Below, piece after piece: positions 42,429 to 50,809 of a stretch of DNA of 64,000 bases. The stretch's first letter is position 1, and each line of letters begins with the position of its first letter. The stretch is from Vibrio celticus. Its GTDB lineage: Bacteria; Pseudomonadota; Gammaproteobacteria; Enterobacterales; Vibrionaceae. The position numbers and the translations under genes were made by a program. The stretch lies in the NCBI RefSeq assembly GCF_024347335.1, contig NZ_AP025463.1, positions 868,001 through 932,000 of the forward strand, given 5' to 3'. The notes below the pieces were generated by a model, which was given only the letters and a program-made list of their open reading frames with translations, was not told the origin of the DNA and made no database searches.

Positions 42429-44702
42429 ATGGATTATCAAGTTCTTACCGTTGGTAACCCGAATAGTGGTAAAACAACACTGTTCAACGCACTGACTGGT
42501 GCCAAGCAGCACGTTGGTAACTGGGTTGGTGTAACTGTTGAAAAGAAGACGGGTTTATACTCGCACGCAGGTGATCAGTTTCAACTAACGGATTTACCGG
42601 GTATCTACGCATTAGACAGTGGTAATGATGCGAACAGCATCGATGAATCTATCGCGTCTCGCGCTGTTTTAACTCACCCAGCAGATGTGATCATCAATGT
42701 TGTCGACGCTAGCTGTCTAGAACGAAGCTTATACATGACATTACAACTACGTGAGTTGGGTCGCCCAATGATCGTTGTGTTGAACAAAATGGATGTATTG
42801 AAGCGCGAACGTCAGGTGATTAACCTTAAAGCGCTAGAGAAAGAGCTAGGTTGCCCAGTTCTAAGCTTGTCTGCAAACGACAAAGGTCAAGTGGTTCGCT
42901 TTAAAGAACGCCTGCATAAACTGCTTGTTCAAGGTGTGAGTCTTGACCCTATCTCTATTGATTACGATGTCGCGTTAGAAGCTCTTATCCCTTCTGTTGA
43001 GTCACAATTTGATGATGCTGACGTATCTCACCGAGCACTAGCGATTCGCGCTTTAGAAAATGATTACTTGGTATTGAATGGACTGGCTCCACAAACTCGC
43101 ACTCAAATTGATAGCGTGCGTCTTGGTGCCGATTTCGATATTGACCTTGCTGTTGCTGACGCTAAATACACTTTCTTACATGACCTTTGTAAACGTGTTC
43201 GTCGCAGCGAAGGCAAACTAAGCCGTAACTTTACAGAGAAAGCAGACCAATTCATTTTGAACAAATGGGTCGGTATTCCTTTCTTCTTCGTCATCATGTA
43301 CCTAATGTTCATGTTCTCTATCAATATCGGTAGTGCGTTTATCGACTTCTTTGACATTGGTGTTGGGGCAATATTAGTAGATGGTGGACACCACTTATTA
43401 GATGGTCATTTACCCGTTTGGTTAGTTACTGTACTTGCTGATGGTATTGGCGGTGGTATTCAAACAGTTGCGACCTTTATTCCTGTTATCGCAGCGCTTT
43501 ACCTATTCTTAGCGGTACTAGAAAGTTCAGGCTACATGGCTCGTGCTGCATTCGTACTTGATAAAGTGATGCAGAAGATTGGTTTACCGGGTAAAGCATT
43601 TGTCCCACTTGTACTGGGCTTTGGTTGTAACGTGCCTTCAATCATGGCAACTCGTACTCTTGACCAAGAGCGCGAACGTAAACTGGCAGCATCAATGGCG
43701 CCGTTTATGTCATGTGGTGCTCGTTTACCGGTATACGCACTGTTCGCAGCGGCGTTCTTCCCTGGTGCAGGACAAAACGTAGTATTCGCTCTGTACATCA
43801 TGGGTATCGTTGCTTCTGTGTTCACGGGCCTTTTCCTGAAAAACACGATCTACCCAGGTAGCAGCGATAGCTTAGTAATGGAAATGCCAGATTACGAATT
43901 GCCGACAGTGCAAAACGTAATGCTGAAAACTTGGCAGAAGCTGAAGCGTTTCGTACTTGGTGCAGGTAAAACAATCGTGATGGTTGTGGCTATTCTTAGC
44001 TTCCTAAACTCTCTAGGTATGGACGGCAGCTTTGGTAACGAAGACAGCGAAAACTCAGTACTGTCTAAAGCGGCTCAAGTTGTAACGCCTGTATTCCAAC
44101 CGATTGGTATCACTGAAGAGAACTGGCCTGCAACGGTTGGTATCATCACGGGTATTTTCGCTAAAGAAGCTGTTGTAGGTACATTAAATAGCCTATACAC
44201 AACGCCTTCTGATGAAGAAGCGGCTGAGTTTGACTTAGCAGCAAGCTTGCAAGAAGCGGTAATGACGATCCCTGAAAACCTAGCCGGTTTGAGCTACTCA
44301 GATCCATTAGGTATTGAAGTTGGCGACTTGTCTGACTCTAATTCTGTAGCAGCTGACCAAGAAGTCGATACATCTATCTTTGGTAACTTGAAAGACAAGT
44401 TTGTATCTGGTCATGCGGCATTCGCTTACTTGATTCTTATCCTGCTTTACACGCCTTGTGTGGCAGCGATGGGTGCTTATGTTCGTGAATTTGGTCAGAC
44501 GTTTGCACGCTTCATCGCGGTTTGGACGATGGCTCTTGGTTACTTTGGTGCGACTTTCTACTACCAAGCGGTAAACTTTGCTGCGCATCCTGTGACAAGT
44601 GCAGTATGGATGGTGGCGATTGCTGGTGGTTTTGTGGTGACGTATCACGTCTTCAAGAAAGTGGGCAGTAAGCAGAAAGCACTAGAGGTGCAAGTAGTAT
44701 GA
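42429..44702 (+). CDS. feoB: Ferrous iron transporter FeoB
   Basis: Inner-membrane Fe2+ importer with a cytosolic G domain. The 757 residues have the G1 loop GNPNSGKTT (about 8-16), G3 DLPG near 57, G4 NKMD near 119, a helical GDI-like region, and two Gate repeats in the membrane part. Possible metal-path cysteines are in GFGCNVPSIMATR and MSCGARLPVYALF. A soluble insert (about 595-650) separates the last helices. The stop overlaps the feoC ATG (ATGA). Confidence 0.96.
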   Translation: MDYQVLTVGNPNSGKTTLFNALTGAKQHVGNWVGVTVEKKTGLYSHAGDQFQLTDLPGIYALDSGNDANSIDESIASRAVLTHPADVIINVVDASCLERSLYMTLQLRELGRPMIVVLNKMDVLKRERQVINLKALEKELGCPVLSLSANDKGQVVRFKERLHKLLVQGVSLDPISIDYDVALEALIPSVESQFDDADVSHRALAIRALENDYLVLNGLAPQTRTQIDSVRLGADFDIDLAVADAKYTFLHDLCKRVRRSEGKLSRNFTEKADQFILNKWVGIPFFFVIMYLMFMFSINIGSAFIDFFDIGVGAILVDGGHHLLDGHLPVWLVTVLADGIGGGIQTVATFIPVIAALYLFLAVLESSGYMARAAFVLDKVMQKIGLPGKAFVPLVLGFGCNVPSIMATRTLDQERERKLAASMAPFMSCGARLPVYALFAAAFFPGAGQNVVFALYIMGIVASVFTGLFLKNTIYPGSSDSLVMEMPDYELPTVQNVMLKTWQKLKRFVLGAGKTIVMVVAILSFLNSLGMDGSFGNEDSENSVLSKAAQVVTPVFQPIGITEENWPATVGIITGIFAKEAVVGTLNSLYTTPSDEEAAEFDLAASLQEAVMTIPENLAGLSYSDPLGIEVGDLSDSNSVAADQEVDTSIFGNLKDKFVSGHAAFAYLILILLYTPCVAAMGAYVREFGQTFARFIAVWTMALGYFGATFYYQAVNFAAHPVTSAVWMVAIAGGFVVTYHVFKKVGSKQKALEVQVV

Positions 44703-44929
44703 TTTTAACTGAACTTCATCAATACATTGATAGCCACGGCGTTGCGGCTCGTAAAGAGCTCGCTGCAAAGTTTGGCATGAGTGAAGATGGCGTCGATGCG
44801 ATGCTGAGTGTTTGGGTCAAGAAAGGGAAAGTTTCTCGCTTGGTCGATACGAATAAGCATGGTCATACAACGCGTATTCGCTACACCATCAGCAAACAAG
44901 ATGGTTTGTCGCTTAACGTGATGATGTAG
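44699..44929 (+). CDS. feoC: Ferrous iron transport protein FeoC
   Basis: A 76-residue winged-helix protein (RKELAAKFGMSEDGVDAMLSVWVKKGKV) encoded last in feoABC and overlapping feoB by 4 bases. Enterobacterial FeoC carries four cysteines that bind an Fe-S cluster; this one has no cysteine at all, so an Fe-S sensing role is excluded for it. It probably acts by contacting FeoB, as reported for Vibrio. A strong terminator follows. Confidence 0.9.
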   Translation: MILTELHQYIDSHGVAARKELAAKFGMSEDGVDAMLSVWVKKGKVSRLVDTNKHGHTTRIRYTISKQDGLSLNVMM

Positions 44930-44976
44930 TTCAGGTCTTCAGACTCTCGTTGAAAAAGGCGAGATTAGAAAATGAC

Positions 44977-45007
44977 AAAGCCGCTTATCTAAGATGAGCG
45001 GCTTTTT
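44977..45007 (+). terminator. Intrinsic terminator of feoABC
   Basis: AGCCGCTTATC/GATGAGCGGCT (one wobble) around a TAA loop, followed by TTTTT. Confidence 0.88.
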
Positions 45008-45062
45008 GTTATGTGTCTTTTCTGAAGTGTTTTGCTTTAAAGCTCAATGAGATGAACTCGAA

Positions 45063-45491
45063 TTATGCTTTCTTGAAGATAGAGCTCAGTGACAGAACGT
45101 TTTGGATACGAGTCAGGATAGCGGCTTGATCTTCTTCACTGCGCTGTTCGCCTTTTGTATTGCCCCATACTGGGCCGGGCCAAGCAATGTCGTCTTTGAA
45201 GCGTGCAATATGGTGGATGTGCAGTTGTGGCACCATATTACCCAGCGCACCAAGGTTCAATTTGTCTGGTTGGAACGTGGCTTCTAATGCTTGGCTTACC
45301 GCCTGAGATTCATGTAGGAACTGCTGTTGCTCTTTCATTGGTAAGTGGTGCAACTCTTTTAGGTTGGCACGTTTTGGTACCAAGATAACCCAAGGCACTG
45401 CGTTATCTTTGTGTAGCAGGGCTAAGCTCAGTGGAAATTCGCCGATAAGTGTGGTGTCTTTCGCAAGTTGCGGGTGAAGTTCGAAGCTCAT
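45063..45491 (-). CDS. HIT domain protein
   Basis: A 142-residue histidine-triad family protein, a nucleotide hydrolase or transferase acting on alpha-phosphates. The active site reads VPQLHIHHIARF (about residues 88-99), a variant of HxHxHxx seen in a proteobacterial subfamily. Earlier, VPWVILVPKRANLKELHHL matches the nucleotide-binding strand. The substrate is unknown. It is single, convergent with feoC, and upstream of it lie REP-like repeats. Confidence 0.87.
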   Translation of the reverse strand: MSFELHPQLAKDTTLIGEFPLSLALLHKDNAVPWVILVPKRANLKELHHLPMKEQQQFLHESQAVSQALEATFQPDKLNLGALGNMVPQLHIHHIARFKDDIAWPGPVWGNTKGEQRSEEDQAAILTRIQNVLSLSSIFKKA

Positions 45492-45567
45492 GATCTTTCC
45501 AATTAATTGTTTTACATGAGTATAAGGTCGGAGTTTGAATGTGGCTAGGGCTTACGTTCTCAATAAG

Positions 45568-45728
45568 CAGATTCCCTATCACGTTCGTCCCTCACTGTAG
45601 GGAATGATGGTGAGAAGAGGGATAACGATTTGGTGTGGTTTGATGGCGCATCATTGATGTTGTCTTGGATTCACTACACCTATTCTCGTCATCTCCTAGA
45701 GCGACGAATGAGCGTAATAGGAGCTCTC
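45568..45728. repeat. Paired REP-like elements upstream of the HIT gene
   Basis: An inverted copy (45568-45608, ending GGGAATGAT) and a forward copy (45688-45728, GTCATCTCC to GGAGCTCTC) separated by 79 bases. The ends match the pairs at 23.8 and 48.6 kb. Small ORFs across it are not credible. Confidence 0.65.
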
Positions 45729-45782
45729 TTGCTGTGTAGGTTAGCTAATCGCTTAAATAATCGAGTAAACAAACCTCCAGAC

Positions 45783-45814
45783 AAAAAAAGGTTGACGCTT
45801 TCACGTCAACCTTT
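45783..45814 (-). terminator. Intrinsic terminator of argS
   Basis: AAAGGTTGACG/CGTCAACCTTT, a perfect 11-bp stem with a 6-base loop; seven T follow on the minus strand. It lies about 75 bases past the argS stop, beyond the heptamer repeat. Confidence 0.9.
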
Positions 45815-45823
45815 CTAATTTTC

Positions 45824-45886
45824 TCGAATCTCGAATCTCGAATCTCGAATCTCGAATCTCGAATCTCGAATCTCGAATCTCGAATC
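45824..45886 (-). repeat. Heptamer tandem repeat (TCGAATC)x9 in the argS 3' UTR
   Basis: Nine perfect 7-base units occupy 63 bases between the argS stop codon (2 bases away) and the argS terminator, so the repeat is transcribed as 3' UTR. Copy-number change would not alter the protein. Confidence 0.97.
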
Positions 45887-45888
45887 GC

Positions 45889-47622
45889 TTACATGCGCTC
45901 TAGAGTGTCGATACCTAAAAGCGACAGACCTTGCTTGATCGTCTTCGCTGTTAGTGCAGCAAGCTTCAGACGGCTCTGCTTAACAGCTTTGTCTTCAGCA
46001 ACTAGGATAGGGCACGCTTCGTAGAAGCTAGAGAATTGACCAGCTAGTTCGAATAGGTAGCTACACATGATGTGTGGTTGACCTTCACGAGCAACAGACT
46101 GTACTGCTTCTTCAAACTGTAGAAGTTTCGCGATAAGCGCTTTCTCTTTCTCTTCAGTGATTTTGATTTCACCTTCAAGCGAGTCCATAGAAATGCCAGC
46201 TTTAGCAAATACAGAAGCAACACGAGTGTATGCGTACTGCATGTATGGTGCTGTGTTGCCTTCGAATGCAAGCATGTTGTCCCAATCGAACACGTAGTCA
46301 GTAGTACGGTGCTTAGAAAGGTCTGCGTACTTAACCGCTGCCATAGCAACAGTGTTCGCGATCGCTTTCTTCTCGTCTTCTGCTAGTTCTGGGTTCTTAG
46401 ATTCGATTAGCTGCGCTGCACGAACTTCGGCTTCATCAAGAAGATCAGCAAGACGAACAGTACCGCCTGCACGAGTCTTGAATGGCTTACCGTCTTTACC
46501 TAGCATCATGCCGAATGCGTGGTGTTCAAGAGAAACAGATTCTGGGATGTAACCTGCTTTGCGAACGATAGTCCAAGCTTGCATTAGGTGCTGGTGTTGA
46601 CGTGAGTCGATGAAGTAAAGAACGCGGTCTGCGCCTAGTTCTTCAAAACGGTATTTTGCACAAGCGATATCAGTGGTTGTGTAAAGGAAGCCGCCGTCAC
46701 GTTTCTGAATGATAACGCCCATTGGGTCGCCATCTTTGTTTTTGTATTCGTCTAGGAATACAACCTGTGCGCCGTCATCTTCTTTAGCAAGACCTTGCTC
46801 TTTTAGGTCAGCAACGATAGTTGGCAGCATGTGGTTGTACATGCTTTCGCCCATTACGTCATCACGTGTTAGAGATACGTTTAGACGATCGTAGTTGCGT
46901 TGGTTTTGAATCATTGTTACGTCAACAAGCTTCTTCCACATCTCTGCGCAGAACTCGTCGCCGCTTTGCAGTTTAACAACGTAGCCACGTGCTTTAACTG
47001 CGAACTCTTCGTCTTCATCGTAAAGCTTTTTAGATTCACGGTAGAAGCCTTCAAGGTCAGCAAGCTCCATTGAAACTTCGCCAGACTCAGCCTGAACGCG
47101 CTCAAGGTTTGCGATAAGCATACCAAATTGAGTACCCCAGTCACCGATGTGGTTAGCACGGATAACGTTGTGGCCTAGGAATTCAAGAGTACGAACTACC
47201 GCATCACCGATGATCGTTGAACGTAGGTGACCAACGTGCATCTCTTTCGCAACGTTTGGCGCAGAGTAATCCGCAACAATTGTTTGTGTTTCTGCTACTG
47301 CAACACCAAGGCGAGAATCAGCCAATGCTGCGTCTGCTTGTTGTGCTAGGAAAGCTTCATCTAGGAAGATGTTAAGGAAACCTGGGCCTGCGATTTCTAC
47401 TTTAGAAGCGATACCGTCTAGGTTTAGAACGTCCAATACTTTTTGAGCAAATTCTCGAGGATTAGTGCCTAGTCGCTTAGCAACGCCCATAACGCCGTTT
47501 GCTTGGTAGTCACCAAATTGTGGTTTTGCAGATTGGCGAACAGCCGCAGGAGAGCCTGCAGGTGCGCCAGCGGCTTCTAGAGCCTGAGATACTTTGTCAT
47601 TAATAAGTGCTTGGATATTCAC
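45889..47622 (-). CDS. argS: Arginyl-tRNA synthetase
   Basis: Class I synthetase charging tRNA-Arg. The 577-residue product matches the E. coli length when started at the GTG at 47622, which follows AAGGAAA by a good spacing; the frame is open 37 codons further upstream without family support. It has the HIGH equivalent HVGHLRSTI (about residues 130-138), the N-terminal tRNA D-loop-recognition domain and the DALR anticodon-binding domain near the C-terminus (FEAVQSVA..., SSFYEACPIL). The usual KMSK is degenerate in this family. It diverges from yecM, and its 3' UTR contains a heptamer repeat. Confidence 0.97.
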   Translation of the reverse strand: MNIQALINDKVSQALEAAGAPAGSPAAVRQSAKPQFGDYQANGVMGVAKRLGTNPREFAQKVLDVLNLDGIASKVEIAGPGFLNIFLDEAFLAQQADAALADSRLGVAVAETQTIVADYSAPNVAKEMHVGHLRSTIIGDAVVRTLEFLGHNVIRANHIGDWGTQFGMLIANLERVQAESGEVSMELADLEGFYRESKKLYDEDEEFAVKARGYVVKLQSGDEFCAEMWKKLVDVTMIQNQRNYDRLNVSLTRDDVMGESMYNHMLPTIVADLKEQGLAKEDDGAQVVFLDEYKNKDGDPMGVIIQKRDGGFLYTTTDIACAKYRFEELGADRVLYFIDSRQHQHLMQAWTIVRKAGYIPESVSLEHHAFGMMLGKDGKPFKTRAGGTVRLADLLDEAEVRAAQLIESKNPELAEDEKKAIANTVAMAAVKYADLSKHRTTDYVFDWDNMLAFEGNTAPYMQYAYTRVASVFAKAGISMDSLEGEIKITEEKEKALIAKLLQFEEAVQSVAREGQPHIMCSYLFELAGQFSSFYEACPILVAEDKAVKQSRLKLAALTAKTIKQGLSLLGIDTLERM

Positions 47623-47969
47623 ACGCGTTTCCTTCAATTCAAGGATGATAAGAGTGGCCGTTATTTCGAGGTCATTAAATTGGTTAATTATGCGTCTAGT
47701 TAACGATTTAATGCCGAAATGAACAACAGACACTGTTTAAGTTCACAAAAATGGCGTTAATCATACCAATTTTGTGGGGTTTCTTATAGGTCGAATTGAT
47801 AGAAAATTAACATTTCCTGAGTGGTTTTTGACAATCGACTTTTACCAAGACGCGTTTGCATGTTTAAGGAGCGAAAAGAACATACTTATTGAGTATCTTT
47901 TGTAAAAGCAACGCTTGTTGCAAAAGGCAAAACTGATAACATGCAGCCATTATTTGGAGAACACAGACA
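47623..47969. other. Intergenic region between the divergent argS and yecM
   Basis: A 347-base non-coding gap that should hold both promoters. A short hairpin GCAAC-GCTT-GTTGC lies at about 47908-47921, before yecM. No well-formed promoter or operator was identified. Confidence 0.4.
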
Positions 47970-48566
47970 ATGATGATGAGCCTGAAGCAAGCTGAACTAG
48001 AACCACAACAAATGATCGCCCGCCTTGATACCTTTATGGCAAAAATCGAGAACCTAGGAAATACATTAGGTTTGGATTTAAGCTTTGCTCAAGCGGATCA
48101 TATTGCGCTGCGAATCAATGACACTGAGTTAGCCAAATCTGCGCATCAAGCGTGGTCTGAGTACGGCTCTACGATTTCAGAAGCGATGATCAATGGTCGT
48201 CCAATTGTGGTGTTGGCTTTCGATGACCCCTTGCAAAGCCTTGGTTGGAACATTGAATGTTTGGAACTGCCATATCCAGCAGAAGGTAAGATTTACCCAA
48301 GCCAAGATTGGGAACATGTAGAGTTTGTGATTCCGTCTCATGGCCAAACGGCTGATGAGTACTTAGCGGATCTAAAAGAAACTTACCCGCAGTTCGCTGC
48401 TAACTTTGAAACGCTGGCTGAGCAAGGCGTTAAGATCAAACTCTCTAGCCCGAAAGGCGAGGGTGAACGCCTGAATAACCCAACGGTTGCATTCAAACAT
48501 CAAGGGATTTGCATCAAGCTGCATCCACACTCTTTGAAGAAGATTGTGGAGTCAGAGCAGGCATAA
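47970..48566 (+). CDS. yecM: VOC-superfamily protein YecM
   Basis: A 198-residue cytosolic protein of the YecM family, which has the fold of glyoxalase/dioxygenase (VOC) proteins with likely metal ligands. Candidate ligands are the His in QADHIALRI (about residue 40), the Glu/His in WEHVEFVIP (about 112) and the residues in GICIKLHPHS near the C-terminus. The activity is unknown. It is next to argS, as in E. coli. GGAGA precedes the start; three consecutive Met codons make the exact start uncertain by one or two residues. Confidence 0.85.
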   Translation: MMMSLKQAELEPQQMIARLDTFMAKIENLGNTLGLDLSFAQADHIALRINDTELAKSAHQAWSEYGSTISEAMINGRPIVVLAFDDPLQSLGWNIECLELPYPAEGKIYPSQDWEHVEFVIPSHGQTADEYLADLKETYPQFAANFETLAEQGVKIKLSSPKGEGERLNNPTVAFKHQGICIKLHPHSLKKIVESEQA

Positions 48567-48585
48567 CCTAAGGTTGTTCAAAGAA

Positions 48586-48681
48586 GAGATTCCTGATCTT
48601 GCCTAGGTTCGTCGGAATGACAGATAGGAGTGGAAAACTCGTCATTCCCGATAGCGACGAAGGAGCGTAGTCGGGAGTCTC
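48586..48681. repeat. Paired REP-like elements between yecM and purU
   Basis: An inverted copy (48586-48621, GAGATTCC to GGAATGAC) and a forward copy (48641-48681, GTCATTCCC to GGGAGTCTC) separated by 19 bases, in the same outward orientation as the pair at 45.6 kb. The forward copy can form TCCCGA...TCGGGA. Confidence 0.7.
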
Positions 48682-48707
48682 TTAAAGTTGGTCTGATCAT
48701 CAGATAC

Positions 48708-48746
48708 AAAAAACGCGCGATGGGTAAACCCTATTGCGCGTTTTTT
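48708..48746. terminator. Bidirectional terminator between yecM and purU
   Basis: AAAAAACGCGC/GCGCGTTTTTT, with an inner GGG/CCC stem; T tracts on both strands. Confidence 0.88.
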
Positions 48747-48790
48747 ATTGGGTTCTAACTGGAAGTCTTACCGGAAATCGAATCCTCGAC

Positions 48791-49630
48791 TTACAGAATC
48801 ACAGTCTTGTTGCCGTAAACAAACACATGATCATTGATCACCTTGTTTAACGCCTTACTTAATACATTCTTCTCTACGTCACGACCGGCTTGCGCCATGT
48901 CTTTCGCGCTGAAGTTGTGATCCACAGGGATAACATCTTGCTTGATGATCGGTCCTTCATCGAGATCATTAGTCACAAAGTGTGCCGTTGCGCCAATGAT
49001 CTTCACGCCGCGCTCATACGCTTGTTGGTATGGCTTCGCGCCAATAAATGCTGGCAAGAAGCTGTGGTGGATATTGATGATCTTGTGGTTGTACTTTTCA
49101 ACAAACCCTGGAGTCAGCACTCGCATGTATTTAGCCAAAACAAGGTAATCCGCCTCGTATTGGTCAATCACTTCTAGCATCTTCTTCTCATGTTCTTCAC
49201 GGTTTAACCCTTCGTGAGAAACATGGTGGTAAGGGATGTCAAAACGCTCGGTTAGGCTTTGTAGAATGTCGTAGTTACCGACAACGGCTGCGATTTCAAC
49301 GTCTAAGCTGCAATCGAAGTTCTTCATTAGAATGTCGCCAAGACAGTGTGCTTCCTTGGTCACGAGTATAACAACACGCTTGCGAGATGAATCAACAAGC
49401 TTACGTTTCGTGTTTTCTGGCAGGGCTTGGTCTAAGTCGGCAAGCAAGGTTTCATCATTGAAATACCCTTCAAGCTCGGTGCGCATAAAGAAGTGGCCAC
49501 TTGTGTTATCTACGAACTCATTGTTGTGAATAATATTGAGTTGGTGCTTATAACAAATGTTGGTGATCTTAGAGATGAGGCCCGGGGCATCAGTACAATG
49601 TGTTAGTAAAGTTTTTCTTTCCATTTGCAT
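48791..49630 (-). CDS. purU: Formyltetrahydrofolate deformylase
   Basis: Hydrolyses 10-formyl-THF to formate and THF, balancing one-carbon units and feeding PurT. The 279 residues have an N-terminal ACT domain (about 5-85), fitting methionine/glycine control, and a formyl-transferase domain with the catalytic motif INIHHSFLPAFIG (about 190-202) and the acid residue in HFVTNDLDEGPII. Start at 49630 (GGAAG before) or two codons later are both possible. It is single. Confidence 0.95.
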   Translation of the reverse strand: MQMERKTLLTHCTDAPGLISKITNICYKHQLNIIHNNEFVDNTSGHFFMRTELEGYFNDETLLADLDQALPENTKRKLVDSSRKRVVILVTKEAHCLGDILMKNFDCSLDVEIAAVVGNYDILQSLTERFDIPYHHVSHEGLNREEHEKKMLEVIDQYEADYLVLAKYMRVLTPGFVEKYNHKIINIHHSFLPAFIGAKPYQQAYERGVKIIGATAHFVTNDLDEGPIIKQDVIPVDHNFSAKDMAQAGRDVEKNVLSKALNKVINDHVFVYGNKTVIL

Positions 49631-49865
49631 CTTACTTCCATGAAATATTTTTATTCTTCAAATTAAATGCAGGCCGTCGAACGGTGAACTGAGCCGCAAT
49701 ATCACCGTTATAATTAATCTATTATCAAGTTGGTTTCAACAAATTCTGCTGTTCGTTTATCGCTTTGATAAATTGTTTGATATGGAAATATCAGTTTTTA
49801 GATAGATAAACAGGCAGAAGCTTCATTTTTAAAAGTTTTGACCGTAGTACGCATTTGAACTTCAA

Positions 49866-49885
49866 CCAAGGCATTTACGCCTTGG
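49866..49885 (+). other. Leader hairpin upstream of the IS-split small ORF
   Basis: CCAAGGC-ATTTAC-GCCTTGG is a perfect 7-bp stem 21 bases before the ATG of the interrupted gene. No T run follows, so it is more likely a 5' UTR structure than a terminator. Confidence 0.4.
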
Positions 49886-49921
49886 CCAAAAATAGAGGTG
49901 ATACTTATGGATAAAGAGTTA

Positions 49922-49925
49922 CTAG
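49922..49925 (+). repeat. IS target-site duplication, left copy
   Basis: CTAG, matched by CTAG at 50806-50809. Because CTAG is palindromic the true duplication could be the inner TA, with the terminal repeat one base longer. Either choice restores the split ORF. Confidence 0.65.
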
Positions 49926-49956
49926 GGCGTGTTGATCTTTGCTGTACATTTCGCGT

Positions 49957-50457
49957 TCAACAATACATCGGTAGCCACATTAACATGAATGCCAGCGATA
50001 ACATGCTGGCATAATTCCTTTCTAGCTTGTCATATCTACTTGAAATAGCTCGATAATGCTTAATTCTCCCAAAGGCATTTTCGACCAAGTGACGATACTT
50101 GTATAAACACCAATCCATACTGTCTTTGTCTATATCTTGTCCGTAATTGCGTTTAGCAATTACCGTTTCTCCGCCACGTTCCTTAACAAAAATACGGAAA
50201 GGTTCGCTGTCATATCCTTTATCACAAACGATGGTATTAACTTCATCGAGTTGCTCAACTAAGCTTTCGGCATGCACTATATCGTGGCGTTGTCCCTCTG
50301 ATAAATCAAAGCAAATCGGCAGGCCACCACTATCTACGGCTAAGTGAATTTTGGTTGAGTTGCCCCCGCGACTTTTTCCTATTTGCTCTGAACTTTCAGT
50401 AGCTGCACCTGTACTATGCTGATGTGCTCTAACTATAGAGCCATCAAGAAATACCAT
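49957..50457 (-). CDS. IS5-family transposase, OrfB
   Basis: C-terminal DDE part of the transposase, 166 residues. The first catalytic Asp is in VFLDGSIVRAHQH, the second in VCDKGYDSEPF, and the Glu in HLVENAFGRIKHYRA, so the triad is intact. It lies in the -1 frame relative to OrfA, overlapping it by 25 bases. It may be made as a frameshift fusion or by restart at its own ATG. It inserts in the opposite direction to the split gene. Confidence 0.9.
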   Translation of the reverse strand: MVFLDGSIVRAHQHSTGAATESSEQIGKSRGGNSTKIHLAVDSGGLPICFDLSEGQRHDIVHAESLVEQLDEVNTIVCDKGYDSEPFRIFVKERGGETVIAKRNYGQDIDKDSMDWCLYKYRHLVENAFGRIKHYRAISSRYDKLERNYASMLSLAFMLMWLPMYC

Positions 50458-50717
50458 TCAAAATCAGCCATGTTAGATAAGCTTTTGAAAAGATTATCTA
50501 AAATCCCTTTCTTTGACCAAAGATTAAATCGTCTGTAAACGGTACTCCACTCTCCGAACTCAGAGGGTAGATCTCGCCAAGGAATACCTGTTCTCATTCG
50601 ATAAAGTATTCCTTCAAATGTCATTCGATGTTCAGTTTTATCGTAAATACGACCTGTACTTTTCATAACTTGGAGTAGCAGTTCCCAGCGAATATCAGTT
50701 AGCATTGTTCTTGGCAT
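50433..50717 (-). CDS. IS5-family transposase, OrfA
   Basis: N-terminal DNA-binding part, 94 residues, with the DUF4096-like sequence MTFEGILYRMRTGIPWRDLP and FGEWSTVYRRFNLWSKKG. The -1 shift into OrfB must occur in the last nine codons before the OrfA stop, because the OrfB frame has a TGA immediately before its ATG. No classical A6G slippery heptamer is visible there. Confidence 0.88.
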   Translation of the reverse strand: MPRTMLTDIRWELLLQVMKSTGRIYDKTEHRMTFEGILYRMRTGIPWRDLPSEFGEWSTVYRRFNLWSKKGILDNLFKSLSNMADFEWYFLMAL

Positions 50718-50805
50718 GGTATTGGTTATGGTTTTACTTTTGGCGAAGCAAATTATAACTCTTTACCATGCTGTTCAAAAAACACTCACGAAAGATCAAC
50801 ACGCC

Positions 50806-50809
50806 CTAG
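50806..50809 (+). repeat. IS target-site duplication, right copy
   Basis: CTAG, the partner of the copy at 49922-49925. See the left copy for the boundary ambiguity. Confidence 0.65.

Larger units (their letters stand above)
49926..50805 (-). mobile_element. IS5-family insertion sequence (IS427-like group)
   Basis: An 880-base element with perfect 15-bp terminal inverted repeats (GGCGTGTTGATCTTT at 49926-49940 and its complement at 50791-50805), flanked by CTAG. It encodes a two-frame transposase on the minus strand. Size, two-frame layout and target preference fit the IS427 subgroup of IS5; the exact name would need an ISfinder search. Confidence 0.9.

Noticed and set aside
45630..45818. 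62-codon ORF in the REP-like region
   Set aside because: It spans a repeat copy and the edge of the argS terminator, has no ribosome site and no recognisable content.
41665..45886. CRISPR array
   Set aside because: The only tandem repeats are 6- and 7-base units without spacers. There are no direct repeats of 24-40 bases with unique spacers and no cas genes.
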